The position numbers were made by a program, and so were the translations under genes. Of a stretch of 38,357 nucleotides of DNA, positions 1-8,512 are shown one piece after another (within the stretch, counting starts at the first letter, position 1; the number at the start of each line of letters is the position of its first letter). The notes under the pieces are model-generated. The model was not told where the DNA came from and searched no databases. It worked only from the letters and a program-made list of their open reading frames with translations. This DNA comes from Spirochaetales bacterium. GTDB taxonomy: Bacteria > Spirochaetota > Spirochaetia > UBA9216. The DNA lies in the NCBI GenBank assembly GCA_016839055.1, contig JAEKNX010000026.1:1-38357 (forward strand). The letters run 5' to 3'.

Positions 1-74
1 CCTTTGGAATTCTTTCACACAATTATATTTCGGGATAAATGAGCTTAAATCTTAATTCCTGTGCGGGAGTCAAC

Positions 75-520
75 ACTGGTAGCCCAGATACGTGGTCACA
101 CGGACTGGTAGCTCAGATACGTGGTCACACGGACTACATGCGAGGCTCTGGAGCGGTTCACGGATAAGATATTGAAGACTGTTGGCCACGGATATAGGCT
201 GACCAGATGAATGGTAACACGGACTACATGCGAGGCTCTGGAGCGGTTCACGGATAAGATATTGAAGATTATTGGCCACGGACATAAGCTGTCCAGATAA
301 GTGGTCACACGGACTACATGCGAGGCTCTGGAGCGGTTCACGGATTAGATATTGAAGATTATTGGCCACGGACATAAGCTGTCCAGATAAGTGGTCACAC
401 GGAGTGAATGCGAGGCTCTGGAGCGGTTCACGGATAAGATATTGAAGACTGTTGGCCACGGATTGGCTGCCCAGATATGTGGTCACACGGACTACATGCG
501 CGGCTTTGAAGCGGCCTGCT
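75..520. repeat. Tandem array 1 of 88/90-bp units
   Basis: Successive units start at GGCCACGG near 184, 274, 364 and 454, so the spacing is 90 bp. The last unit has the short variant with GGATTGGCTGCCCAGATATG. Each unit carries three CACGG(A) motifs about 30 bp apart. The array begins with a 29-bp direct duplication (75-103 and 104-132) and fades out in a diverged unit near 520. The minus strand is open in more than one frame and yields repetitive peptides. I see no start signal or protein family there and read this as non-coding. The stretch 521-695 holds no recognisable feature. Confidence 0.9.
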
Positions 521-695
521 GACTGACTTAAACTTTTTTGTCCCACTTTGAAAGCAGTACACTAGGTAAGAAGATGAAGAAAAGGGACATTTTCTATTTT
601 TAAGAGCTGTAACTTAGAATTATTTTGCATCGTGGTCCATATTTCTTGTGGTTATAGTCATTGAAAATAGTTCGCTTACATGCTAACCTCATAAT

Positions 696-1045
696 ATGAA
701 AAAAAAGATCATTTTCTACGAAACAGAATCAGGTAAAATTCCTGTTAAGGAATTTCTTGATAGGTTAAGTCTTAAAGTTTTTAAGAAAATTGTATGGACT
801 TTAAAACTGATAGAAGAGAATGATCGTGTTCCTAAAACTTATTTCAAAAAGTTAGAGAACAAGAACGATGTTTGGGAAGTTAGAATAAAATTAGGTTCTG
901 ATATTTACAGAATATTTTCATTTTGGGATAAGGGGAATCTTATAATTTTACTCATGGAATTATTAAAAAGTCTCAAAAAACGCCAGCTAATGAAATTAGA
1001 TTGGCTGTGAAATATAAAGAGGATTATTTCAGGAGGAAGAAATGA
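696..1045 (+). pseudogene. HigB/Gp49-family toxin, frameshifted
   Basis: The start matches RelE/HigB-like toxins of the phage-derived Gp49 family: an MKKKIIFYETESGKIPVKEF-type N-terminus and a central WEVRIKLGSDIYRIFSFWD core. After NLIIL (residue 85) the frame runs on to a stop at 1010 with an atypical tail. If one base is restored just before position 950, the other frame reads THGIIKKSQKTPANEIRLAV and then KYKEDYFRRKK, the classic end of this family, with its TGA at 1043-1045 overlapping the antitoxin ATG at 1042. The gene is therefore a full-length toxin of about 116 residues with a single-base deletion, or a sequencing error. As written, the product lacks the conserved C-terminal strand and helix and is probably inactive. 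An intact toxin of this family would be a ribosome-dependent mRNA endonuclease. Confidence 0.85.
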
Positions 1046-1314
1046 ATTTAGATAATTATGTATCTGAGCGTTTGGCAAAAGAAAACATCTCAGAAAATTC
1101 TTTCTGGGAAGGCTATGAAGATTTTAAAATCGGTGCGTTTATCAGAGAAGCTCGAGAAAATAGCGGTCTTACGCAGGAAGAACTGGCAAAAAGGATTCAT
1201 ACTACAAAGAGTGTTATCTCCAGGATGGAAAATCATTCTGAAGATATGAAGCTTTCCACTATAGAAAAGGTTGCTAAAGCCTTAGGGAAACAGGTAAGAA
1301 TAGCTATATTTTAA
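1042..1314 (+). CDS. HigA-like XRE-family antitoxin
   Basis: A 90-residue DNA-binding antitoxin partner of the upstream HigB-like toxin. An HTH_3/XRE domain spans about residues 30-85: IREARENSGLTQEELAKRI is helix 1 to helix 2, and TTKSVISRMENH is the recognition helix. The short N-terminal segment probably contacts the toxin. The start is set by the AGGAGG at about 1031-1036 and by the ATGA overlap with the ancestral toxin stop, which implies translational coupling. Antitoxins of this type usually repress their own operon, and a lone HigA can persist as a regulator after toxin loss. Toxin-first gene order is normal for HigBA. Confidence 0.85.
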   Translation: MNLDNYVSERLAKENISENSFWEGYEDFKIGAFIREARENSGLTQEELAKRIHTTKSVISRMENHSEDMKLSTIEKVAKALGKQVRIAIF

Positions 1315-1342
1315 ATTCGTATGGTTATTTTCTTTTATTTAA

Positions 1343-1411
1343 CCATATCCGTGATCATGCCTTCGGCGCTGCTTCGCAGTCGGTGTTGCTATGCACCTTT
1401 ACTATATAGAA
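1343..1411. repeat. Dispersed CACGGAT/ATCCGTG element, right-half remnant
   Basis: Contains ATCCGTGATCATGC followed by a CTTCGGCGCTGCTTCGCAG-like centre and CTATATAG, as in the other dispersed elements of this window. No left half is present. The rest of the 1315-1550 gap is AT-rich, with no gene. Confidence 0.6.
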
Positions 1412-1550
1412 TTATAAGAGTTTGATTGTATGTTAATATTATCTGGATTAATAGTGAATAACCTGTTAAAAACAAGATTCATATGATCACAGATACAAAA
1501 TATTTTAAAATCAAATGACAATTATATTAATCAAATACGAGGGATAATAA

Positions 1551-2330
1551 ATGAAAATTAAGACGACAATGAAGGAAAATATCTATTTCACTATATCACT
1601 AGTAGCATCTATTATTATTTACTTTTTTATTATTAAAAGCATAGCTGAAGCTTTGAGGAATCCTCAAGATTTCGTTGCTAATATAGTTTTAATTATATAT
1701 GTTGTAATGATTATTCTTTTTTGGATTTTTTCACATATCATGATGATAGGCAGATTACATGGTAATGCAGTGAAAGTTACAGAAAAGCAATTTCCGGAAA
1801 TTTATGATATAGCTGTAAAAAATTGCAGGGCATTAGAGATCAAAAAGATTCCTACCATCTATCTACTGCAGTCAGGAGGACTTCTGAATGCATATGCAAC
1901 AAGGTATATTGGAAGAAATTATGTAGTATTGTTTTCAGATATTATGGAAAAGGCCTTTGATAATGGAATTGATGTTGTTGATTTTATTGTTGCGCATGAG
2001 CTTACACATATTAAAAAGAATCATATATTAAAAAGATTGTTCATAATTCCGGCAAATATAATATTCTTATTAACATTAGCTTACAGCAGAGCATGTGAGT
2101 ACACCTGCGATCTAAATGCTTCAGTAGCTGCTCCAAATGGTTGCGAGAAAGGATTAGTCCTTCTGGCTGCCGGTAAACACTTGTATGAAAAAGTAAATAT
2201 TGAAGAATTCATAAATGATTCAATAAATGAAAAATCGTTTGCAAAATGGTTTGCTGAAGTTTTCTCAACACATCCGCATTTAACAAACCGCATAAAAAAC
2301 ATAAGAAAAAATAGAGAGACTGTCATATAA
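1551..2330 (+). CDS. M48-family membrane zinc metalloprotease
   Basis: A 259-residue HtpX/Ste24-type peptidase. Two hydrophobic segments at about residues 10-30 and 41-63 should anchor it in the inner membrane; a third, weaker one lies at 161-178. The catalytic HELTH motif is at residues 149-153 (H149, E150, H153), and the likely third zinc ligand is E183 in ACEYTCD. The family clips misfolded or specific membrane proteins. A start at 1551 is supported by GAGGGA about 7 nt upstream. It is monocistronic, with non-coding DNA on both sides. The fold and active site are clear; the substrate is not predictable. Confidence 0.88.
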   Translation: MKIKTTMKENIYFTISLVASIIIYFFIIKSIAEALRNPQDFVANIVLIIYVVMIILFWIFSHIMMIGRLHGNAVKVTEKQFPEIYDIAVKNCRALEIKKIPTIYLLQSGGLLNAYATRYIGRNYVVLFSDIMEKAFDNGIDVVDFIVAHELTHIKKNHILKRLFIIPANIIFLLTLAYSRACEYTCDLNASVAAPNGCEKGLVLLAAGKHLYEKVNIEEFINDSINEKSFAKWFAEVFSTHPHLTNRIKNIRKNRETVI

Positions 2331-2438
2331 ACAGCAGGCGCCTCATACACTCCAGCCGTCCGGCCTCAATTTGGTATAGGGCGGCCATGGGGTGCCGGTT
2401 GTTTTACCCCCAAGGCAGAATAAGACGCACTATTTAAA

Positions 2439-2522
2439 TTAGTAAGAAATCAAACCACTTGACTTTTCCAGTCTACTTCTCTATATTTAGTTAGAAATCA
2501 AACAAACAATAAATTAACTAAA
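2439..2522 (+). promoter_or_regulatory. Promoter with repeated operator-like sequence before MATE gene
   Basis: TTGACT (2459-2464), a 17-bp spacer and TATATT (2482-2487) form a good sigma70-type promoter. The 17-bp sequence TTAGTAAGAAATCAAAC (2439-2455) recurs as TTAGTTAGAAATCAAAC (2487-2503), so one copy lies upstream of the -35 and the other overlaps the -10. TTTAGTTA at 2486-2493 is also inverted as TAACTAAA at 2515-2522. These are plausible sites for the MarR regulator encoded at 3982-4467. That link is an inference. Confidence 0.6.
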
Positions 2523-2546
2523 AATATGATCTCAGGAGAAAAATGA

Positions 2547-3947
2547 ATGGATAATAATAAAATTGATATAATGGAGAATATGCCTGTCAAACAGGCTGTA
2601 TTAAAACTTGCTCTGCCTACAATGCTTTCAATGGCGGTAGTGCTGATTTATAATATGACCGATATGCTGTTTATCGGAATGCTTAATGAACCAAACCTTG
2701 TAGCAGCTCTCTCGATTGCAGGTCCGATATTTATGGCAATACAGGCAATAGGGAATATTTTTGCAAACGGTGCGTCCAGTTATATATCAAGAAGGCTCGG
2801 AGCAAAAGATCCAGGTGAAGCTAGGAGGACTTCAACAGTCGCAGTTTATACCGCTGTTATAACAGGAGTGGTAATCACCGGGATTCTGCTTTTATTCAGA
2901 ACTCCTCTTCTCTCAATAATCGGCACCAGTCCATCTACTCTGGCACCGACCCGGGATTATTATACTATCATCTCTATCTTTTCAATTGTATTTATTGCAT
3001 CAATAACCTTCGGCGGGCTTATTCGAAGTGAAGGAGCAACCGACAAGGCAATGAAAGGAATGATCATAGGTATCGGATTGAATATAATCCTTGATCCGAT
3101 AATGATCTTTGTCCTGGATATGGGGGTAGCAGGAGCAGCATGGGCTACGGCAATAGGTAATTTTATCGGATGTATTTATTTTATCAGTCATCTTTTTTCA
3201 AAGAAGACTCTTCTTTCAATTAAACGCGAGTATTTTAAGCCGAGTAAAAAAATCTATAGTGAAACCTTCAAAATTGGAATTCCGTCGGCACTGTCCACCC
3301 TGATAATGAGCTTTTCAATGATCCTTGTAAACATATTAGCAGCAAGTTACGGTGATTATGTTGTTGCCGGAAACGGTATTCAAATGCGTGTAGGAAGTAT
3401 GTGTTTTATGCTTATAATGGGGCTTGCTCAGGGATTTCAGCCTTTTGCCGGATATAACTATGGAGCTGAAAATTTTAACCGTTTGAAAGAAGGATTTAAA
3501 ACAACATTGGTTTATGGAGTCTCTTTGGGTTGTTTTTTCAGTGTAATCTTTTTGCTGTTCGGAGAAAATCTGATATCATTATTTATTAATGATCAGAAGA
3601 CTATTGATGCCGGTGCTAAGATTCTTAGAGCATTCGCGATAGCCCCGCCATTTATAGGCCTGCAGATGACTATGATAATTACATTTCAATCAACAGGAAA
3701 AGCGTTAAAATCTTTGATTCTTTCGCTCGGCAGGCAGTGTATAATTTATATTCCCGCTTTGTTTATATTGAACAACTTATTCGGATTTGGCGGATTCATA
3801 TATGCACAGCCTATTGCCGATATTCTAACGACGGGTATCGCAGTTTTAATGAGCTTGTCCTTTTTTAAAGAAATGAATCATCTGCATTCACAGCAGAATA
3901 AAGACAGCTTTATGGGAAAGGAAGCTGTTTACGACGGGGCGAGATAA
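2547..3947 (+). CDS. MATE-family multidrug/Na+ antiporter
   Basis: A 466-residue, about 12-TM exporter of the MepA/NorM type. The N-terminus (MPVKQAVLKLALPTMLSM), the YNMTDMLFIG segment in TM1-2, GNIFANGASSYISRRLGAKD after TM3 and QGFQPFAGYNYGA at the start of the second half are MATE hallmarks. Length and the pseudo-twofold layout are normal. It should extrude cationic drugs or metabolites across the inner membrane using Na+ or H+. The ATG at 2547 is chosen because the ATG at 2543 meets a stop after two codons; AGGAGA lies about 8 nt upstream. A MarR-type regulator follows after 34 bp and probably shares the operon. Confidence 0.93.
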   Translation: MDNNKIDIMENMPVKQAVLKLALPTMLSMAVVLIYNMTDMLFIGMLNEPNLVAALSIAGPIFMAIQAIGNIFANGASSYISRRLGAKDPGEARRTSTVAVYTAVITGVVITGILLLFRTPLLSIIGTSPSTLAPTRDYYTIISIFSIVFIASITFGGLIRSEGATDKAMKGMIIGIGLNIILDPIMIFVLDMGVAGAAWATAIGNFIGCIYFISHLFSKKTLLSIKREYFKPSKKIYSETFKIGIPSALSTLIMSFSMILVNILAASYGDYVVAGNGIQMRVGSMCFMLIMGLAQGFQPFAGYNYGAENFNRLKEGFKTTLVYGVSLGCFFSVIFLLFGENLISLFINDQKTIDAGAKILRAFAIAPPFIGLQMTMIITFQSTGKALKSLILSLGRQCIIYIPALFILNNLFGFGGFIYAQPIADILTTGIAVLMSLSFFKEMNHLHSQQNKDSFMGKEAVYDGAR

Positions 3948-3981
3948 TATAATCTTTATAAGTTTTCCTTGGGGGGATTTC

Positions 3982-4467
3982 ATGGATAAGTCTAATGCTG
4001 ATAAAAAAGATAAAATAGAGAGTATATTTTATCTGCATAGATCTATCATCTCCCTCTATTTTAAAGATTTTGAAGATGTATATACCCTGCCTGAGGGATT
4101 AAATTTTACACATATGAGAGCGGCAATGATTATCCGTTTTCAAGGGCATATAACCATGTCCGAATTAAGCAAGGAGCTTGTTTTGGAAAAGGGCTCATTC
4201 ACCCCGGTTGCAGCAACTCTTATCAAAAAGGGTATTGTGAAAAAAGAACAATCCCTGGTAGACAGGCGTGTATATAATCTGGTTTTAACAGAAAAGGGTG
4301 AAAGATTAACTCTTGATTTCAGAAATGACCACTGGGATTTTATTGAATCCGGTTTCGAATGTCTGGATATTGATGAACAGAATGAATATTATAAATTTGT
4401 AAACGGTTTGAATTATTACAATAAAAAGATGGAACGAGAGAAGTCGAAGACTTCTCTCGTTCCATAA
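3982..4467 (+). CDS. MarR-family transcriptional regulator
   Basis: A 161-residue winged-helix regulator. The segment MSELSKELVLEKGSFTPVAA is helices 3-4 and the recognition helix, and DRRVYNLVLTEKGE is the beta-wing with the usual D-R pair. MarR proteins normally repress an adjacent efflux gene and release DNA on binding a small phenolic or drug ligand, so the MATE gene just upstream is the probable target. The start follows GGGGGGA. The last dozen codons (MEREKSKTSLVP) lie inside a perfect hairpin (4429-4465), so the C-terminal tail may be set by the hairpin rather than by protein function. Confidence 0.9.
   Translation: MDKSNADKKDKIESIFYLHRSIISLYFKDFEDVYTLPEGLNFTHMRAAMIIRFQGHITMSELSKELVLEKGSFTPVAATLIKKGIVKKEQSLVDRRVYNLVLTEKGERLTLDFRNDHWDFIESGFECLDIDEQNEYYKFVNGLNYYNKKMEREKSKTSLVP
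4429..4465 (+). terminator. 17-bp perfect hairpin overlapping the marR stop
   Basis: ATGGAACGAGAGAAGTC, the loop GAA, then the exact reverse complement. The stem runs to the first base of the TAA stop (4465-4467). No U-tract follows (AATGTTTAAG), so it may be a processing or stability hairpin rather than a true intrinsic terminator. Confidence 0.6.
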
Positions 4468-4495
4468 TGTTTAAGAAAAAGTATAGACCAAAGAG

Positions 4496-4738
4496 ATGGC
4501 TGATATTCGGGTAAAACCCGAGGGCTTAATGGCTATAGTACTCGCTAATGGATTTATTCCTATAATACCTGCTTTAATATGGAACGCCTTATTAACAAAG
4601 AGGCTCCCGAAAAAATTCGGCTCTGAGTCTCATTATCCTTATGCTCCCCAGCAGTATATGATGCTCAGCTGCGTTTTTATCGGAGTTCATTTAACTCATG
4701 CGGTTCTGGTATTCAGGAAGACGGGGCGGGAGTATTGA
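4496..4738 (+). CDS. Small hydrophobic protein, unknown, possibly a remnant
   Basis: An 80-residue reading frame with two hydrophobic stretches (about residues 11-32 and 54-71) joined by a polar loop containing KKFGSESHYPYAPQQY. I do not recognise the family. The ribosome site is weak, it sits between the marR hairpin and a dispersed repeat element, and its stop falls at the repeat boundary, so it could be the decayed end of a membrane protein gene. Its layout would allow two membrane spans. Expression is uncertain. Confidence 0.35.
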   Translation: MADIRVKPEGLMAIVLANGFIPIIPALIWNALLTKRLPKKFGSESHYPYAPQQYMMLSCVFIGVHLTHAVLVFRKTGREY

Positions 4739-4945
4739 GCCACGGATTGCATGGCAAAGCGAAGAAGCGGTTCACGGATTAGAAGATATTTGAATTTCTT
4801 CTTTTCATCCCACTTTCTCTACCCGGTATCCATCCGTATATAAAATATGCATCTTTACTGCCATACCTAGGGGTACCGCCTCCGGTGTTGCTAGTTCAAG
4901 TCAGACAATAGGGCGTAACGCAATCTATGGTCAAATATCTTCATT
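4737..4945. repeat. Dispersed palindromic element, diverged copy
   Basis: GCCACGGATTGCATGGC and GCGGTTCACGGATTAGAAG (left half) are followed by a centre with TACCGCCTCCGGTGTTGCTAG and GGGCGTAACGCAATC, as in the copies at 11430-11560 and 12700-12800. The short gap to 5005 contains nothing else recognisable. Confidence 0.65.
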
Positions 4946-5005
4946 GGGGTTAGGCGCCGTTTAATTGTCAAACTGATCCTCGCTTTGTCTGTGACATCGG
5001 TATGA

Positions 5006-7636
5006 CTACGACAATATCTCAATATAACCTTCGGTACCATTTACTCTTATCATTTGTCCGTCTTTTATTAACCGAGTAGCATTTTCCACACTTACAACAG
5101 CTGGAAGACCATACTCTCTGGCGATTATTGCACCGTGGGTCACGAGTCCGCCGACTTCAGTTACCAGTCCTTTTATAGACACGAATAGAGGAGTCCAGCT
5201 TGGGTCTGTGAACTCAGTGACCAGGATATCGCCATCTTCAAGTTCTGCCTCTTGAAATCTGTAAACAACTTTCGCCCGTCCTTCTATAATACCGGCTGAA
5301 ACAGCAATTCCCGGCAGAGCATCTTTGGGTATATCAGCTGTATCATATTCACCGCTTATTATTTCTCCTTCGGAAGTCATTACCCGTGGCGGCGTGAGTT
5401 TCTCCCATCCTTTATAGTCCTTTTTTCTGCTCTCGATGATACTATAGTCCAGTCTGCCTGTGTTAACAACTTCCTTAAGCTCATCAAAATATAGATAATA
5501 AACATCTTCAAGTTCTTTTATAATTCCTTTATCCAAAAGTCTGGCAGCTTCTTTCAGCATTGCCTGCTTATAAATGAAATATCTTTTCATGTATGAGAAC
5601 TTTGGATATTCACGATAGCCAATATAATTACGTATTAAGCCTGCAATTCTTCTTACTCTCTCAGCCTTTTTCCTGCCTCCCGGCAGCTTTTTGACTTTAC
5701 CGGCGAGCTCATCTATTCTTCTCATCGATTCAGTTATTCCCTGATCAAATTTAAGTTTTGATGCATTCGGTCCAAAATTCTTGATATTGCTTAGAATAAT
5801 TGGGACTATTTCTGTTGGTTTCTCACTCCAACGGGGGACAGTTATATCAATATCTCCGGAGCAACGCATTCCGTATTTTGATAAATAAGTCTGAATCGAT
5901 TTGCAAACAGATTCTCCGCCAGTAAACTTTGCTATATCTTCAAAAAAAGTTTCATCATTCGGGTTATTAAGATAATCAATGATTTCAGGATAGTCTCTTA
6001 TAGTATCTGCTACGTCTAAAAGACCAAATCCGGTTTCTGCGGTGATACTGTTTGGAATTGACATAAGAAAGGTATCTGCGGCATTTTTTATTCCAAGCCA
6101 TTTCTTGATTTTTCTGCTGAACCATTTTTCTGATAATAGTACGGCCGTGAGAGCTCCTGCGTTAGCAGGCGTAGCTATTTTCTGTCTCCGCTTATCATGA
6201 TCTTTTTCAATGTAATCAATGACCTCATTGCCCGATAGTTTTTCAATTTCCTCTTTCATTTTTTCTATTGCATTATCTTCTTTTGCTGTCAGACCTTTTA
6301 TGATATCAGGATCATTTTTCTTGAATATTTTATAAGCGTTAAGCATTATAGATATTACACCGCTATTATTTTCAGGTTTGATAACTTTATCTTTTCCCTT
6401 TGGCAGAGTTTTTATCAGTTTCTTATTGTTAATAATTTGTGTGATTGCGTTTGTAATTAAATCATCACCAACCATACTGATAAAACTTTTGGCAATTATT
6501 CTTCCCAGCGGAGTCGCTAAATCATGGGTCATATCAGCATACAATCTCCCGCCTATTTCCTGTGAAGGAGAAAGTCCAAGAACAGATTTGAAAAAGGACA
6601 TACCAAGCGGTTTGATCGGAGCTGTCATCATCTGCATATGTCCCGATGATAAGAATACATGAGCCTCTCCGCCGGTTACCTTTGGTATTGGATACAAGGT
6701 GGTGATAGGACGACTCTGAACGATGTAAAATTGATTTTCAGAAAGACACCACTCAATATCCTGGGGGCAGGAGAAATAAGTCTCAATTTGTCTTCCGGTT
6801 TGTTCAAGCCTTAGAATCTGCTCATCTGTCAGAGTCTGCTTATTTATTAGATCGGGTTCAATTTTTCTCTCTTCAATACCGCCGTCTTCAAGTGCATATA
6901 TAGCTATATTCTTGGCGGCAATTTTTTTATTTATTATTTTATTTCCCCGTACCTTATAAATGTCCGGACTCACTAGTCCTGAGACTATTGCTTCTCCAAG
7001 ACCATAGCTTGCATCTATAGATAGAACTTTCCGGTTCGATGTAAGAGGGTCGGCTGTGAACATGATGCCTGATGATTCGGGTATAAGCATGGGCTGAATG
7101 ACTACGGCTAAAAATACTTTTGCATGATCAAAGTTATTTTGAATTCTGTAACTCACAGCACGTTCGGTAAACAGGGAAGCCCAGCATTTGCTTATGTGTT
7201 TTAGAATTGAGTCTCTTCCAATGATATTCAGGTATGTATCGTGCTGACCTGCAAAGGAGGCTGTCGGCAGATCTTCTGCTGTAGCACTGGAGCGTACTGC
7301 GTAGGAATGGTCCTCTCCGCATTCTTTTAGTTCAGCTGTAATTGCCTCAGTGATGTCCTCCGGGATTACCTTGTTCTCGATAACACTACGAATTTGAGCA
7401 CTGATTGTCCTGATATTATCCATTTCATCTTTTTTTTGAAGAGAGAGATGATCCAATAATGAGTTTAGTTCAGCGTTTTCCCCGAATGTTTTTTTATATG
7501 CTCCAGTCGTGACGCAAAAACCGTCCGGTACTTTTATCCCATTGAGTTTGGACAGTTTAATAAGGTTATCACCTTTCCCTCCGACACTCGAGAGTTCAAA
7601 TTGCGTACTTTCATTAAAACTATGAATATAGATCAT
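5006..7636 (-). CDS. rph: Rifamycin phosphotransferase-like PEP-utilising enzyme
   Basis: 876 residues, close to the ~867 of Listeria Rph. The order is an ATP-grasp/PPDK N-terminal domain (about 1-320; GGKGDNLIKLSK, VRSSATAEDLPTASFAGQHD, DIEWCLSENQFYIVQSRP), a middle domain (about 330-760) in the position of the rifamycin-binding domain, and a C-terminal swivelling domain with GGLVTHGAIIAREYG, where H834 is the expected phospho-histidine. Such enzymes move the beta-phosphate of ATP via His to the antibiotic's C21 hydroxyl. PEP synthase is the main alternative, but the domain spacing and the single TetR partner favour Rph. GGAGGG precedes the ATG. It is the second gene of the operon, 36 bp after tetR. 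Confidence 0.78.
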   Translation of the reverse strand: MIYIHSFNESTQFELSSVGGKGDNLIKLSKLNGIKVPDGFCVTTGAYKKTFGENAELNSLLDHLSLQKKDEMDNIRTISAQIRSVIENKVIPEDITEAITAELKECGEDHSYAVRSSATAEDLPTASFAGQHDTYLNIIGRDSILKHISKCWASLFTERAVSYRIQNNFDHAKVFLAVVIQPMLIPESSGIMFTADPLTSNRKVLSIDASYGLGEAIVSGLVSPDIYKVRGNKIINKKIAAKNIAIYALEDGGIEERKIEPDLINKQTLTDEQILRLEQTGRQIETYFSCPQDIEWCLSENQFYIVQSRPITTLYPIPKVTGGEAHVFLSSGHMQMMTAPIKPLGMSFFKSVLGLSPSQEIGGRLYADMTHDLATPLGRIIAKSFISMVGDDLITNAITQIINNKKLIKTLPKGKDKVIKPENNSGVISIMLNAYKIFKKNDPDIIKGLTAKEDNAIEKMKEEIEKLSGNEVIDYIEKDHDKRRQKIATPANAGALTAVLLSEKWFSRKIKKWLGIKNAADTFLMSIPNSITAETGFGLLDVADTIRDYPEIIDYLNNPNDETFFEDIAKFTGGESVCKSIQTYLSKYGMRCSGDIDITVPRWSEKPTEIVPIILSNIKNFGPNASKLKFDQGITESMRRIDELAGKVKKLPGGRKKAERVRRIAGLIRNYIGYREYPKFSYMKRYFIYKQAMLKEAARLLDKGIIKELEDVYYLYFDELKEVVNTGRLDYSIIESRKKDYKGWEKLTPPRVMTSEGEIISGEYDTADIPKDALPGIAVSAGIIEGRAKVVYRFQEAELEDGDILVTEFTDPSWTPLFVSIKGLVTEVGGLVTHGAIIAREYGLPAVVSVENATRLIKDGQMIRVNGTEGYIEILS

Positions 7637-7672
7637 ATCTTCCCTCCATACAGCGAATATAGAAATATCCTC

Positions 7673-8314
7673 TTACATATTCTTTTCGATTCCGTGGCGT
7701 ACCATATCTAAAAATGCATTTTTCTTTTTAAAAAAATCCCTCCAGAATACATCATCACTCAATTTCTTTTCTTCTGTTAATTCTGCTGCCAGCTTCATTC
7801 TGAAGTGCTCTGATACAATGTGAATCAGTTCGTAAGCCTCCCCGGAATCAACGCCAGATCTGAGAGGAATCTCATTAAACAACTGCTTCATCTGCTTATC
7901 CCTGGCCGCATTCACCGCTTTATACTTTTCTTCAATATAGGCTTTGAACTCATTAATCTCCATTTTCAGCTCATCAGGAGTTGAATATAAGGCTTCAAAC
8001 ATAAATTTATTCACGTCAGGATTCTTTCTCAGGTAGTCAATTCTATTAAGTCCGCTTTTTTCTTTTGCTTCAAAGAAGCTGCTGTATTCAGTAAGAGGCT
8101 CTGTTGGTATTTCAAGTGCTATTTTCTCAAAGCATCGTTCCAAAACACAAATATAGAGTTTCTTCTTACTATCAAAATGATGGAAAATGAGTGCTTTAGA
8201 TATACCGGCAGCTTCTGCTAACATTGCTGTTGAGGTACTCGTGTATCCATTACGGACAAAGACTTCAAAGCATGCGTCCAGGATTTTTTCTTTTTCATAT
8301 AGTTTCAGGGGCAA
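7673..8314 (-). CDS. TetR/AcrR-family repressor
   Basis: 213 residues. The N-terminal HTH is typical: KILDACFEVFVRNGYTSTST, then MLAEAAGISKALIFHHFDSK, where the recognition helix ends in the usual F-H-H-F. The C-terminal ligand domain is not assignable. The start is TTG at 8314, preceded by AGGAGG at 7-nt spacing; no ATG is available nearby. It heads an operon with the rph-like gene, and two matching palindromic boxes lie on its own promoter, so autoregulation and drug-responsive control of the phosphotransferase are likely (inference). Confidence 0.9.
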   Translation of the reverse strand: MPLKLYEKEKILDACFEVFVRNGYTSTSTAMLAEAAGISKALIFHHFDSKKKLYICVLERCFEKIALEIPTEPLTEYSSFFEAKEKSGLNRIDYLRKNPDVNKFMFEALYSTPDELKMEINEFKAYIEEKYKAVNAARDKQMKQLFNEIPLRSGVDSGEAYELIHIVSEHFRMKLAAELTEEKKLSDDVFWRDFFKKKNAFLDMVRHGIEKNM

Positions 8315-8336
8315 ATTATTACCTCCTATGGTTTGC

Positions 8337-8380
8337 TGACCGTTGGTTATTATAATAAACCTTTACTAACCGTTGGTCAA
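8337..8380 (-). promoter_or_regulatory. tetR-rph promoter with twin TetR operators
   Basis: On the minus strand TTGACC (8380-8375), a 17-bp spacer and TATTAT (8357-8352) form a promoter. Two boxes of the form TNACCGTTGGTNA lie at 8337-8349 and 8367-8379, 30 bp apart. One covers the -35 and the other lies just downstream of the -10. ACC...GGT symmetry is usual for TetR-family operators. Confidence 0.75.
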
Positions 8381-8512
8381 TAAAAAGATATAAATAGACC
8401 GGACATTGAGTGCTTACTACAATGATGGAACAATTATCTGGTGAACTAAGAGGGTAGAAGAGCATAAGAATTAATTCAAAATGGCGCATATGAATGTGTA
8501 ACCTATTCTCCT

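Noticed and set aside
70-546. Repetitive minus-strand open frames in array 1
   Set aside because: They arise because the repeat unit lacks stops in several minus-strand frames; overlapping frames are open at once, and there is no ribosome site or known protein family.
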